Shown: positions 42,663 through 53,869 of the stretch, piece after piece
How positions within the stretch are numbered: position 1 is the first letter of the stretch
Layout: each line of letters starts with the position of its first letter
Program-made: the position numbers and the translations under genes
Assembly (NCBI GenBank): GCA_002682825.1
Contig: NOKP01000004.1
Location: forward strand, 203,711-267,710
DNA: 64,000 nucleotides
Source: Neonectria sp. B-13
Lineage: Eukaryota; Ascomycota; Sordariomycetes; Hypocreales; Nectriaceae
Direction: 5' to 3'
Notes under the pieces: generated by a model
What the model was told of the DNA's origin: nothing
The model's input: the letters and a program-made list of their open reading frames with translations, nothing else
The model's database searches: none

Positions 42663-44645
42663 CTAGAGTTCACCCATCCCAATTTCGGTCTCTCGTTCCA
42701 AGCTTTCATCGTCAACAACAAAATAGTTCTTGATGTGCGCCTCACCGGATTCCACTTTGGCCCAAACCTCAGGCAAGCACGTGTCAGGCTTCAAAATATA
42801 GCATCTCGGCTTTGGCACCTCGGGCGGGGTGTTCTTGATATGCCACGTATCCTTGAGGCCGACTGTTGAGAGCTCATCTGTGACAGGCAAGATTCCAGTG
42901 GCAATGTCGCGATTGAACAATGCACGCATGAAGATCTCGTATGCGGCTTCCGGTTGGTAAGACGGAACCTCGTGGCCAGCTTGGTACACGCGCGTGAAGC
43001 TGAAGTTACCAAACTGGCGAGTCATGCCGTTCTCGCCTTCGACCGTCATGAACGGAGCGTATCCGGCATCGGCAAAATCAGAGGCTCGCTTGTATGGGAC
43101 GGCGAGACTTGCTACCTCACCGCCAGTCCAGCTACAGGCGTAGTCACGATCTCCGTACATCATATGCACCTTGACGCCGTTGTCGAGCAGGTATCCAATG
43201 GATTCCAGAAAACCTCCCTGGATGAGATCCCATGTTCTGTCAAAACTCTCGGCAACTGTCATGGATATGGCTGTGAAGTTGACGGGCACTCCAAGAGCCT
43301 TGAGCACACTCTCTTCGGCAAGCCAGCCGTGTAGATGCGGTTTGGGAAACGGGTCGTGGTACGGGTGTCCAATGTCAAGCCACGCTGCCTTTGCCAATTC
43401 CATGAAAATAGCTGGCGCCTTTTCGTTGCACCAGTCCTTGATTTCGCAGACATCCGACATTTTCTTAAAGTCCTGGTTGGCCTTACGATCAAGACTTTTC
43501 AGCTTGTTCTGGCAGGCAATGGTTTGGTCCTTGCAGCCATTCGGGCGCGTCCAGTTGTACATCAAGTCATCATAGATCGACTGGTTAAATACCTGGATAC
43601 CATACGTCTAGGAAGGTTAGCATTTGGCAAACACAAAGCTGTAAAGACTCACGTTGTTGTATGGGAAGTCGATGTAAGCCTCTCCTTGAATTACAAGATC
43701 CATCAAGCCATTCACAATGCCGAGAGTGTCAATGTGCAAGTACTGGGCGTCAGGGTCGTCAATGGTGCCATTTGTGATCTTTTCGTTCTGTTGCTGGAAA
43801 AATCGCACGAATCCTGGACCGTAATGACCGCCGTAGCTCTCTGCCCAGACACTGATCTTGTTGTCAGCCGGCTTGTAGTGAGGGAACTCGAAGAACCAGG
43901 TCTGAGCAAAGTGCCACAGGACATGGGCTGCTTGCGCCGTAGTATTGGCCGTTTGGTTCAAATTCTGACTGCCAAAGGTTCCCGCCCGCGCGGTCAGGTT
44001 TAGTTTGGGTGTTTGTCCATCAAAGTCTGTTGGGATAACTTCAACGCCATCTTGGCTCAAGTTCACCGAGCAGTTGGTGGCAACGTCGTAGGAGAACCCG
44101 ACTTGCGTTGGTTGGTCAATGTAAAGCATGTTGACCTCATTGTTCCAGCTCCAGGGGTTCAGTCGCGTCGATTTTGAGTCGGGCTCTACAAAGCAAGGTC
44201 CGTTTTCTTCCAAGAGGCCCATCAAGGATGAGCCACCTGGACCGCCGTTAAGCCAAATTGCCAGAGGAGCATTTTCGGGGTCTTTTCGGGCTTCAAAGAA
44301 CCAGAAGAAACTTGAAAGGTTAGCATTGGACTTCATAGTCGAGGGATGACATACGTGTTGATGGGATAGTCCTGGGCACCACCGTCCTCATCGTCCAAGA
44401 AACCACGAGGGAGATGAACGTAGCCGGAATAAGATTTGACACCTGGTGTAGTTTCGCAGAGCCCCGGCTGCACGATTATGAGCCGATCTTCTTAGATGAT
44501 TTGTAGGGCCACTTACTTCTTTGAAGGAAATAGTGACGTTTTCGTGGAACTTGGATTTCACGGTGAGCACGCCCTGAGGCTCCGGCGGGAATTGTGCAAA
44601 CGCCAGGCCAAGCAAGCCACTCAACACAATACCAATCATGGCCAT
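42663..44645 (-). CDS. Secreted serine carboxypeptidase (peptidase S10), 614 aa
   Basis: Four exons: 44645-44517, 44467-44355, 44310-43653, 43607-42663. Introns of 44-49 bp restore the frame each time. A signal peptide is evident ([15 protein letters not shown], processed before QFPPEP). Family landmarks in order: [20 protein letters not shown] then NGGPGGSS (oxyanion region), nucleophile Ser in [13 protein letters not shown], catalytic Asp in [12 protein letters not shown], catalytic His in [20 protein letters not shown]. All three catalytic residues are intact. These enzymes remove C-terminal residues at acid pH in the vacuole or outside the cell; several N-glycosylation sequons (NVT, NTT, NFS) fit secretion. 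An in-frame ATG at 44639 is an alternative start. Confidence 0.92.
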
Positions 44646-45161
44646 TGTGGATGGTAATAATAACAAAATGCCACCGCGGATGTGGAAACGTTGTTGAAGA
44701 GGACAAGTTCAGCGTCGACGCGTCGAGCGTGACGCTCGTATTGCTGCGGGGTTGCATTCCTTATCAACGACCTGCTGTTTTCGGCCGAGAAACTGGGTCG
44801 GGAGCTCGTCACTGGAGCTGACTAACGAGCCTTGGAGGCAACGGATAAAACCAGGTGATAAATCAGTTTCTATGGATTGACTCATTCGTAAAATAACCTC
44901 AATTACTCGGCATTTTCTCCCCGCAAAGTGTCTCCCCTCTTCAAGACTATCAACAGAGACCTCATTTGTACCCAAACTCCCGTTTCTTTCCGTATACACT
45001 AATTCTTCTTTACTACTGCTTGAATGCACCAAGGTCGCGTTCCTGTGAGGATATGATTGAAGCTCTGCACCACCGCCGTCTGCCGTTAACCCGCAGCTCC
45101 GGTTGATATGGCTCGTTTCTGTTCGTGAGTTCTCAGCGCAATGTTACTTTCTCAATCTCGA
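44646..45161. other. Intergenic region upstream of the carboxypeptidase
   Basis: About 500 bp with no supportable gene. Expected to hold the carboxypeptidase promoter. Confidence 0.35.
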
Positions 45162-45414
45162 CTATAACTTAGCTGAGCGGTACAGGCCAGGTCCGGTAAC
45201 TATGATGACAACAATGTTGGTTAGCAGTTGTGCTCGATGCCCTCCACGCCGACTTACCAATGGCTGATTCGATCGTCCTCCAGAGCCCAAGCCAAGGGAC
45301 TGTTGGCTGTCCTCCCGGATTTCCAACCTGCGTGACGCGAATAGTCAAAGCAATGATGCAGGGCCATGCAAGGCAAAATAGCGTGGCGATGCTACATTTT
45401 CGAGATAGCAGCAT
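45162..45414 (-). pseudogene. Possible 3' end of a PTH11/rhodopsin-like membrane protein (relic)
   Basis: The frame encodes a membrane span (SIATLFCLAWPCIIALTIRV), a Pro/Gly loop and LGLWRTIESAIG, reminiscent of the last two spans of fungal rhodopsin-domain proteins. A good intron follows (GTAAGT, branch GCTAACC, acceptor CATCATAG), and then a short exon ending at TAG 45162-45164. The 5' parts were not found nearby. Family assignment is weak. Confidence 0.3.
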
Positions 45415-45744
45415 TTGTAGTCTTAGTATGAGCTCAGTTTACAACTGGAGCCGACATACTGAGTAATCGGTGAGGACATCCACAGCGTGTGCAAACCATG
45501 CTAACCGCAGCCGCTACAGCGTCGCGTGGTGTCGTGCATTTACCAACGATATACCAAGCCTATTGATCCTCCACTTAAGCCCTGGGGTGTTCTTAGTCAC
45601 TACACAAAGCACTTCATGTTTGCCCCCGGGAACTGATTTGGTTAACAAACCAAAATTCTCGTCCTATCACAGGTTTTAGGCAGAGTATTAGAAGTTAGTC
45701 CCACTGCACGTTGATCATATATGACTTGATATAGATTCAAGTTC

Positions 45745-47010
45745 TCAAACCTCATCGTCTAGACCCTCCTGAAGCCATTCCTTTGGGTAAGCAAAAGTCA
45801 TGCGAGATCAACCAGGTTCTTCAGCATCAAATTGCGACCCTGCTGCGACAAAGACCTTGTGCTTCAGGAATAACTCGTTGGGCTGTCTCTCCGCCCTCTG
45901 TGGATCGAGGCCGAGCTGAGTATGTCTCTCGGCATGAACTTGTCCTAGCCCAATCCATAGGATGAAGGCTGCATTCGCTCCTGACGCATAAGGAATGCCT
46001 GTATTCTTTGACCATGATGCAACATATGCGTAGCTCTCAGCGAATGCCCGACTATTTCTTGCCAAATAATTCTCAATCCAGGAGGTATCTCCTACAATAT
46101 TGGCTATGATGCGGTCGGTGGCTGAGGAACTGAAGCTATAGGCACAAGTGCGGAATGCATAGAATGGTTGCCTTGGGACACAATGGCGCCGATTCGTAAA
46201 CCGCTCGCGCCCAGGTCCTTAGAAACTCCCCAAATCAAGGGAAGGCGAGAAGGGTCAATGATGTTCGTTAGGTCGATGTACAAACAAGATGTGACCGGTG
46301 TTGAAGGCGATTCTGCTTCCGTGTCCGTGTTATGCCAGACCGAGAGGGCGTACAGTTCGTCGATCACAATGTGTAGCTTGTGTTTCTCGCAACGTCTCAT
46401 AATGCCGATAAACGCCTGCCGCGTATAACACCGACTAGTGGGGTTGTGCGGGTTGCAAAGGATAGGTCGTCCCTCCTCTCTCGATCGAAGCAGAGCGGTT
46501 TCATATTACTGTACGGCATCGACGCCGAATGGGTCCGCATCCGAAAAGGCCACAGGGACAAGCTTGACCCCGGTACGAAGCTCAATACTCGGTGTAAAGC
46601 CGCGGAAGTACGGCTGCCCTAGGAGAATGCCGTCACCTGGGTTTGCAAGAGTCCAAGATAGATGCTCAATGGAAGAGCTACACCCTTTTTTTATTGTGAC
46701 GTGCTCTAGTGAAATCTCCCTGACAGCGTTAAGGTGCTAAGTGCACGCTGGAGGCGGTTCGATCCCGTGGTGCCATCTCCGTAGGTCAGAGCTTGGGCCG
46801 AAAGATCGAAATGATGACGAACATGTTGTATAAAATCTTCGTGCAAAAGGGTGTTTTCGGCCACTCCAAGACTCAGATAGCCGGACGGATTCTGCACCGG
46901 ATCCCAGAAGTCCTTGATAATGGACCAAACAAGGTATCTATCGCTGGGCTTGCCGGCCTCTTGACCTCGATTAGACAGGGCCACCTTGTTAAAGGGATGG
47001 TGAATATCAA
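45745..47010 (-). pseudogene. Decayed ACC-synthase-like / class I-II aminotransferase gene
   Basis: The pieces read in order along the minus strand: SNRGQEAGKPSDRYLVWSII ... YLSLGVAENTLLHEDFI ... YGDGTTGSNRLQRAL; HVTIKKG; IEHLSWTLANPGDGILLGQP; CNPHNPTSRCYTRQAF; HIVIDELYALSVW; WGVSKDLGASGLRIGAIVS; SSATDRIIANIVGD. These include the PLP-enzyme lines NPHNPT and SKDLGASGLRIG (the Schiff-base Lys). Lesions: a frameshift after QRALST near 46720, an in-frame TAA at 46506-46508, a one-base shift near 46155, a TGA at 45808-45810 where Trp is expected, and no ATG at the start. Both stops fit C-to-T or G-to-A change. ACC-synthase-like fungal enzymes transaminate or eliminate on amino-acid substrates; this copy cannot make a full enzyme. 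Confidence 0.85.
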
Positions 47011-47339
47011 TGAGTGAGCTTTGGGGTCCGCAATTCTTGAGTGGACGTCGTGAATGAAGAGTCAGGGCGGATGCCGATTGGGAAAGGGTTGTGCCAGCCC
47101 TCTGATTGAGTATGCCAGCTTACCGTCATCGGGCCGCATTGCGGGGTTAATTAAGGGGCCCCGCAATTCATATGAGGATGGTCTCCGGTGGTGATGGCTC
47201 CCCAGAATCCAGACCGCGCTGGAGCTATGGAGCATGCTCTTATAAGTACTTAGAACATGCCCAAGTGAGTATCAGGGGATGCCCTATCCCGAGGCAAGCC
47301 GCGTGGCGGACTTGGCAAATGTACCGTGACACGAGGGCA

Positions 47340-47690
47340 GTGTGAAGTGATTCAATAAAATAAGTTATTTACGCTTAAAGTACATATATTAAAAAGAGCC
47401 AAGTTTAAATAAATATTATAATTCAAGTCTTAAAGTGTAAGTTAGAGTAAGTGTGTAATAAATCTAATCTATTTAAAGAATTGATAGTAAAAAGCCTTAA
47501 CTAAATAGAAAAACTCATATTTCTTTACTTTTTTCTTTTTTTCTTTTAACTAAGAAAGTTATATACTTTCTCAAATATTTATTATAATAAATGACACAAT
47601 GAAAAACAATAGAAAATAGGTTAAAGTGTAATATCAGAGTTAAGAGATAAGCATCTTAAACTCACATTTCCAAAGTATCAACACCTCCCC
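47340..47690. repeat. AT-rich tract, probably RIP-degraded
   Basis: Roughly 350 bp of very high A/T content with runs such as TTTCTTTTTTTC and AATATTATAATTC. It sits between the aminotransferase pseudogene and a secreted-protein gene. No internal period was found. Confidence 0.5.
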
Positions 47691-47696
47691 ACTCTA

Positions 47697-48524
47697 CTAA
47701 TTATCTATAATCTGATATTCTAAATTTATAGATTCATATGTATCGTAACCATCATATCCTCCGTTAGCCAACCCAATTGACAACGACTGATCACCAGAAG
47801 ACTCCGATATGTAGAATTGGTTAAAAGTGAGCCCTTCATCAAAGTAGCAGTTCATACTCGGACTCGGACCAACAAACACCGTGTTACAATGCCCAGCTGG
47901 TGTAGTACAAGAGATCTGACCGCTGGTCTTTAACTCACAGGTGACATACTGGAATCTCATGAAATCCATCACTTCAATCCAGCCCTGAGGACAGATCTGG
48001 ACACCAGCTGGCAGGGGATCAGTAGTGGAGCTAGCCCACTGTACGCACAGGTAGTAACCACCTGTTGTTATAACACGGTCGGTGCTCTCCTCAATGGTAA
48101 AGAGAACAGTATCAATCCCGGCTTGTTCACCCTCCACATATAAGCTTTCAACGCCGTCTCCTAACTGTGCGCCTTTAACAGTTTCGCCTTCGGCATCGCC
48201 ACTGTCTGCAAATAGACTGAAAGTTGGAATGGCTCTAAGACTTGACGAAGTCGGCGTGGTCGAGGTTGACGAGGCCTCGAGGGTGATAGTGTCGGAGGGA
48301 GTGGATGCAGTTGAATCAATAGCCGTGATTGATGAAGTCGGAGTCTCAGAGAGAGAGTGTATTATCGCAGAGGGCGAAACTAGATCAGTGGAATCAGCCT
48401 GGTGTAACACTTCTCTACCGCTTATGAAAAACTCACCTGAGTGGGGCTTGCATTGACTAGCAACTGCATAGTCAGCCCTGAGGAGGCCAAGTGCGAGGGA
48501 AAGCACAATGACAGGACGCATCAT
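47697..48524 (-). CDS. Secreted Ser/Thr-rich protein of unknown function, 275 aa
   Basis: Single exon. A clear signal peptide (MMRPVIVLSLALGLLRADYA VAS) precedes a Ser/Thr-rich region of about 70 residues (SSTSTTPTSSS), probably O-glycosylated. The C-terminal ~150 residues form a beta-rich domain with cysteines in CVQW, QICPQGW, VTCEL, ISCTT, GHCN and MNCYF. The design (signal, Thr/Ser linker, Cys-containing beta domain) parallels the protein at 8497-9789, but no sequence relationship is evident. Likely extracellular or wall-bound. A possible 38-bp GTGAGT...CAG intron near 48400 was rejected because it shifts the frame into a stop. Confidence 0.75.
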   Translation of the reverse strand: MMRPVIVLSLALGLLRADYAVASQCKPHSGEFFISGREVLHQADSTDLVSPSAIIHSLSETPTSSITAIDSTASTPSDTITLEASSTSTTPTSSSLRAIPTFSLFADSGDAEGETVKGAQLGDGVESLYVEGEQAGIDTVLFTIEESTDRVITTGGYYLCVQWASSTTDPLPAGVQICPQGWIEVMDFMRFQYVTCELKTSGQISCTTPAGHCNTVFVGPSPSMNCYFDEGLTFNQFYISESSGDQSLSIGLANGGYDGYDTYESINLEYQIIDN

Positions 48525-48869
48525 GAAGAATGTACCAAGTTGAAAATGGAGAGATAAAATTCGAGATCGAAGTTAACTGAAGAAAAAAACCCGCAAGGGC
48601 TGTCGGGCGGCTTGAATATTTAAAGGAGGCCTTAGATGGGTCCACATAGTCTCTGTGGGCTCACACTATTGATTTTTACATGAGACCTAATTCTTCGCCA
48701 CGACTAAGTGGGTGACTTTGGTTTTCTAGCAGGGTTTTAGAGTAGGGGATTGGTTAAGCCCATGTCAAGCCACATCAATATCAATATTTCCGCTTCGAGC
48801 AATGTTCAGATAGCGTCTATATCTGCCCAATACCTTTCTATAGGGCTTTACGTTGAAGGGTATTGTACA
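48525..48869. other. Intergenic, nothing recognised
   Basis: Upstream region of the secreted-protein gene. An A-rich patch at 48570-48590; no gene. Confidence 0.35.
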
Positions 48870-49077
48870 ACTGTGCAGGGTACGTGGCCGAGCCCCAGGA
48901 GGTTGCGATCAGCACAGTCTGTGCAGGTGGGTGTACCCCAAGAACCTCTCGACGCCGCATCCTGGAGTGGTTGATGACAGCAGACAACAGTCGAAGGCAC
49001 ACTGCGATTGTCGTGACAACAATCAACGCAATGCTTGTGTTGCGGATGGAGGCTCTCGACACGGCCGTTGCCACCAT
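48870..49077 (-). pseudogene. Possible 5' relic of a PTH11/rhodopsin-like membrane protein
   Basis: From ATG 49077 the frame reads IRNTSIALIVVTTIAVCLRL then LSAVI and a basic loop, like the first span and first loop of fungal rhodopsin-domain/PTH11-type receptors. The downstream spans are absent; the frame ends in unrelated sequence. Low confidence. It lies on the same strand as the tail-like relic at 45162-45414. Confidence 0.25.
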
Positions 49078-49987
49078 AGTGATGACGCTTCCTCAGTGAA
49101 TGGGATGATTCCGGGCGTGTGAGAAAGCACGAGGTGACCGGTGCTAAGAGGCCATTGTCATGTTTTGTATCCTCCTACTTGGTTATTTACTCTAAACTTC
49201 AAGCATCCCCTGCAGGTGTAGTGAATCGTTGTATGAACTTCATGCCAAGCAGTGCTGAGTTCAAGACTAAGGACTCGTGGGAGCCTTTCGGGTTACCGAC
49301 GACTGGGATGTAGGCTCCCTCTCATGATTCGCACGCATTACCAACTTTCTCAATGCGCCTTCTGCCTCGGGTAAAGCTCAGGATCTCGATGCTAGGGGCT
49401 TGATGGTGTCTCGGTACCGTCAAGGTTGCTGCGGCAGAGTCAAGGAGTGGATCTGTCACGGCTTTGTTCCCTGGGTACAGTTGAGTGACATCTGTCTGTT
49501 GGTTGACCCCTGCATTTTCATCGGTAAACCTTGCTGATGCTGTCGATTTGGAAGAATAACCAACAGGTCCCACCAACAACCAACCACCAACAAGCCAGGC
49601 TTGCCAAGCAACTCGGCTGTTGGTTCCTGCAGTTCATCCACCCGTAAATTACGCAGGAGGCGAGACTCCGATTTCACTCGTGAACAATTGTTCCGGTTTC
49701 CTAGAACCCAAGTGATATGGTTTAAGCTCGAGAACGAAAGCAAGCGATGTTGGCCAACTTGAAATCGCTTGTGAGCAGATACCTTCTTGTGTTTATCCAG
49801 GGTCCTGATATTATCAAGGCGAATGCATGCCGCAGGAGACTTCCCTGCAGGGCCTCCTAGGGTGTAAGATTAACAGCCCCCTCGTGCATGCGAAATTATG
49901 ATACAAAAACAACGAATTCCTCACTACGTGTCCTTCGCATTGTTTCAACTGGACATCCTGAGTTCTTAGGTGCCAATCCAAGTCACA
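49078..49987. other. Intergenic region upstream of the FAD oxidase
   Basis: About 900 bp with only short frames. Bases 49555-49600 are a CAACCA-type low-complexity stretch. No gene supported. Confidence 0.35.
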
Positions 49988-51775
49988 ATGTTTCCCCTTT
50001 CTGTTGGCTCCTTGTTGGCTTTGAGTTTTGTGGCTGCTACAGCCTCGGCAGCCACTGAGTCTTTGTTGGAGACTAGCGACTTTAACATAACTGAGGCGCT
50101 CCTTGACCATGGTGTCGATGTGTCCGAGATTCCAGCCCTAGCTGACAACGCAAAACGATCCGACAATGGCTGCGCTGCTGCTGTGAGTTATCATTCTCTT
50201 GCTCCCTCTTGTGCGCTCTGACCAACCACACATAGTGTGCCACGCTGAAGCTGCTGTACGGCGATGGATCTGTAGAGACAAAGGATGAAGCAGCATACAA
50301 GGCTTTCACCGACGCGTACTGGTCTTCCAACCAAGCTGATGTCAACCCCTACTGCGTTTTCAAGCCTACAAGAGCAACTCAGGTGTCAGTTCTTGTACTG
50401 CTCTCTCGCTTGACACAGTGCCCCTTTGCAGCCAAAAGCGGTGGACATGCTGCTTTTGCTGGAGCGTCCAGTGTCGAAGGTGGTATTACTGTCTCGTTCG
50501 CCAACCTCAAGGGCATTTCGCTTTCTAAGGACAAGAAGATTGCATCCATTGAGCCTGGAAACATATGGGGTCCGGTTTTTGAGGAGCTGACCAAGTCTGA
50601 TGTTACCGTCGTGGGAGGTCGGCTGTACAATATCGGCGTTGGAGGGCTCACCACTGGAGGTATGGTTCTCCTAGTACCGCTCTTGCTCAAGTCTTTACTA
50701 ATGCGTAACAGGTGGTATCTCCTTCTTTTCCAACCTCTACGGCTGGGCCTGCGACAACGTTGACAGCTACGAGGTGAGAACCAAACCCTATGGGCATCTT
50801 TCAAGGCTAACTCGTATACAGGTCATCCTTGCGAACGGAATCATCGTCAAAGCAAGTGCCAGCCAATACTCGGATCTCTACTGGGCACTCCGCGGTGGTG
50901 GCAACAACTTCGGCCTGGTCGTCAGCTTCAACCTCAAGACTATCCCGCTTGCTGGAGGCGAGATGTGGGGTGGCTCCAGAATCTACACCGAAGACGCATT
51001 CCCGGAACTCACCGATGCGCTTTTCAACATCATCCAAAACTCTCCACCAGATCCCAAGGCCGGCCTCTACTTCGCCTGGGCATACAGTGGCGGGGCTAAG
51101 CTTGCCATTCATGCCCTGTATTATTCCCAGCCCGATGCCGGCAACGCAAGCATCTGGGAAGACTTCAACGCCATTTCGTCCATCTCCGATACGACACAGA
51201 ACAGGATACTTGCTGAATGGGGCAAGGAGACCATGGAAAACAACCCCTCTGGTCTACGCGAGATCTACTACGTCATCACCACCAAGGTTGACCATGATAT
51301 CCTTGCCTTTGCTAGGGACGCTTTCTTTTCGAGTGTTCCTTCAGTTGCCGACATTCCCGGAATTATCCCCAATCTTGTCGTCCAGGGCATAACTGAGCCC
51401 CAGCTTCAGCAGATGAAGAAGAACGGGGGAAACGCACTAGGTCTAGACGCTGCCGATGGCCCCTTTTTCATTCTCCAGCTCTGCGCCATGTGGGACAACA
51501 AATCGGATGACGCTACGGTCTATCGATGGATGTCGGATATCTTGGAGGAGGTGACCGCCGAAGCAAAGTCTCGTGGTGTAAACAACGACTACGTTTACAT
51601 GAACTATGCAAGCCAGTTTCAAGACGTCGTCGCCACCTACGGTGCTAGTAACAAGGCCAAATTGAAGAGTGTGGCTAAGAAGTATGACCCGCAGCAAGTG
51701 TTCCAGCTATTGCAGCCTGGATACTTTAAGTTGGATCGGGCTCCCATTCCGAGGTCTGGGTACTTTTCTCACTAG
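49988..51775 (+). CDS. Secreted FAD-linked oxidoreductase (berberine-bridge-enzyme type), 544 aa
   Basis: Four exons: 49988-50182, 50236-50659, 50712-50773, 50822-51775. Introns of 48-53 bp restore the frame each time. A signal peptide (FPLSVGSLLALSFVAATASA) is followed by a propeptide-like stretch. The PP-loop segment CPFAAKSGGHAAFAGASS carries the His expected to bind FAD at C8a. The FAD_binding_4 domain continues with NIGVGGLTTGGGISFFSNLY and WACDNVDSYEVILANG. The C-terminus ends with the BBE-like line YDPQQVFQLLQPGYFKL (family: DP..vF...Q). These enzymes oxidise alcohols, sugars or secondary-metabolite scaffolds with O2. Substrate unknown. No defect was seen. Confidence 0.9.
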
Positions 51776-52297
51776 TTTTTTGCTCACTTCGGGGATTGAA
51801 TACTTTCATTACAGCTTATGAAGTGTAAATATGCAGAAACTGACGAGAGCGATGTGAACGGCCTAGTAAGGGTAAATATCATCTCGAAAGCGGACCGTGG
51901 CCAGCTCTCAAGTTTCCCCTAGGCAGCGATTTCGTCAGTTGTATCACGTCATGATTCAAACAGAGTCCTTCAGTGGCTAATGAAGCCGGAGGCACCATGG
52001 GAACTACCTAGGGATACAAAAGGGAATTTACGCAAAGGGAGTCATAAGGATGGGCAACGTTATGTAGAACACTAAAGTAGACTACATATATATAGACTGG
52101 AATGTCTAGCCGGAATGACGGCAAGTTTGTTTTAAAGCTGCAAAATCCTGAGGCTTGTCTTTAGGCGCTGCTACATGAGTATTCAAAAAGCTAAGCAGCC
52201 TATGAGTGTGGAACAACGTTTGCCGAGTCGAGGTCGAGCCGGGGAAACAAGACGCCCAGAAGTAGGCCAGTTCCAAATAAAAGGTGCTTAAGGCTCG
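51776..52297. other. Intergenic, nothing recognised
   Basis: About 520 bp between two convergent genes. No repeat or gene signal. Confidence 0.35.
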
Positions 52298-53296
52298 TCA
52301 AGTCATTATTTGCAAGGCAACATCCCTAAACTCCTTTGCGAACTGCAACTTTTTCTTCCAACGGTCGGGAACGGCACTTTCTCCATCCCTAGCCCCAAGC
52401 AAACCTCCCGCAACCGCAGCGTTTGTGTCCGTGTCATTCCCAATTCTTACCACGTCCACCAAGACATCCTCCAAACTTCTATCATCCAAGATAGCGGCGA
52501 TGGCAATAGTTAAAGACTCAAGCACGTAGCCACTAGCTTTTCCCTTCATCTCTGGCGGCGGGCCTTTTTGGGCCATGGTCGCCACTCGGACTTCCCTCCC
52601 CATTCTGACGGCTGCATAGACCTCGCCCGGCTTCCCATTCTCCAGCCGCAAGGCAACGGATTCCCCAGACCTGATGGCGTTGGTCGGGGCTGCCCCTTCA
52701 ATGAGCTCAGATACAATCGTGTTGTATACGGCACATGCGGTAGTGCAGCGGACATCGTCATGGGTAATCTTGCTGATGCGGATGCTCTCCTTGATCAGTG
52801 CGTCGTGATCAGGCTGGAAGAGTCCAGTTGGGAGACAGCGCATGAGACTTCCGTTGCCCGCATTTCCCTGGCCAGCACCAGCGGTGTCTGGATCTCCGTC
52901 GTACTTGTTAAGCCCACGACTCGTGGCCATGCCTATATCTAAGGGCATACAGCCCAACTGTCGACCAGGCCAGTCGCCGTGATACCATTTGAGAAAGTAA
53001 TCGCCAGCCAAGCAAGCAACGTCCTCACCGGGACGCAGGTCCTTGTACGCAAGCAAGACGCCGCGAGTCATGTCGGTGTCGTCGGTTGCATGGCCAACAG
53101 GCCAGTCGAACGAGCCTCCGCCGATGATTTCTCGCAGGCCGTTGGGATAGCGGGAGGCAATTCGGCCGTGGCTCAAGAACTCAACAGTGGCACCAAGTGA
53201 GTCTCCCGCATGAAGGGCGAGCAACGCGCCGACAACGCGAGATTCGCGGGCGGAAAGTATTCTGTCGCCTTGAGAAGAAGCCATTGTGCGTGACAT
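52298..53296 (-). CDS. ADP-ribosylglycohydrolase family protein, 332 aa
   Basis: Single exon; a second in-frame ATG at 53284 (MASSQGDRILSAR) is equally plausible. The family's metal-binding motifs are present in order: GDSLGATVEFLS near the start, the TDDTDMTRG Mg-binding line, GNAGNGSLMRCLP in the centre, and IGNDTDTNAAVAGGLLGA near the C-terminus with the paired Asp residues. Family enzymes remove ADP-ribose from arginine or serine on proteins or from related acceptors, using two Mg ions. No targeting signal was seen, so cytosolic or nuclear. The intact motifs suggest an active hydrolase; the acceptor cannot be assigned. Confidence 0.92.
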   Translation of the reverse strand: MSRTMASSQGDRILSARESRVVGALLALHAGDSLGATVEFLSHGRIASRYPNGLREIIGGGSFDWPVGHATDDTDMTRGVLLAYKDLRPGEDVACLAGDYFLKWYHGDWPGRQLGCMPLDIGMATSRGLNKYDGDPDTAGAGQGNAGNGSLMRCLPTGLFQPDHDALIKESIRISKITHDDVRCTTACAVYNTIVSELIEGAAPTNAIRSGESVALRLENGKPGEVYAAVRMGREVRVATMAQKGPPPEMKGKASGYVLESLTIAIAAILDDRSLEDVLVDVVRIGNDTDTNAAVAGGLLGARDGESAVPDRWKKKLQFAKEFRDVALQIMT

Positions 53297-53869
53297 GTAA
53301 GATCAAAGATTGCGTCTCACTCAGATTGCTGCCTGGTTGCGGGGAAAATGATGATGCACGTGACACCCTTCAGCTGCACTTCGTGACTTTGATGAGCCTC
53401 AAGGGATTATCCAGCAAGTTCGCCAATAGTGGATACGATCGGGTCATTTCAACTTCTTTTTCTCTTTTCTCTGCTTTCTGAGCTGATTCTCTCCTCCTAG
53501 CGACACTTTCGTTATTGTCCTTTTGTTTCCTCCGCGATTGGTCAGTCCTACCATTCATTGTATAACTCCAGTCTCAGAAGGTTCGGTGACTTCTTCAGAA
53601 ACTGTAACAACTGCCAAGCACAAAATTCGTATACAAATTCGCCAAGGGCCGGACACGACAATACTTCATGATCACTTCCATGATGCCTAGTCCTGGTTGT
53701 GGGTCTAATCCTGATTCAGAGAAAGGAGAGCCCACTTGGCGCACCATCGCCACTAACCCTCACCCGTGGGGGCCTTATCGTGATAAAATTTTCTCTGTGT
53801 TGATTTCAAATTCTAGTGATCCTCTCATCCGACACCGTCAACAAGGCAGTTGCCGACTTGGTAAACGCA
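53297..53869. other. Divergent promoter region
   Basis: About 570 bp between the glycohydrolase start and the methyltransferase ATG. It includes a CT-rich stretch at 53455-53530. No further gene. Confidence 0.35.

Noticed and set aside
46750..46770. tRNA-like GGTTCGATCCC word
   Set aside because: No acceptor stem or anticodon arm can be formed; it is part of the aminotransferase pseudogene.
48380..48440. 38-bp intron in the 275-aa secreted-protein gene
   Set aside because: Although GTGAGT and CAG are present, removal shifts the frame into an immediate stop.
53816..53869. Longer methyltransferase
   Set aside because: The frame starts with GTG; the first ATG is 53870.
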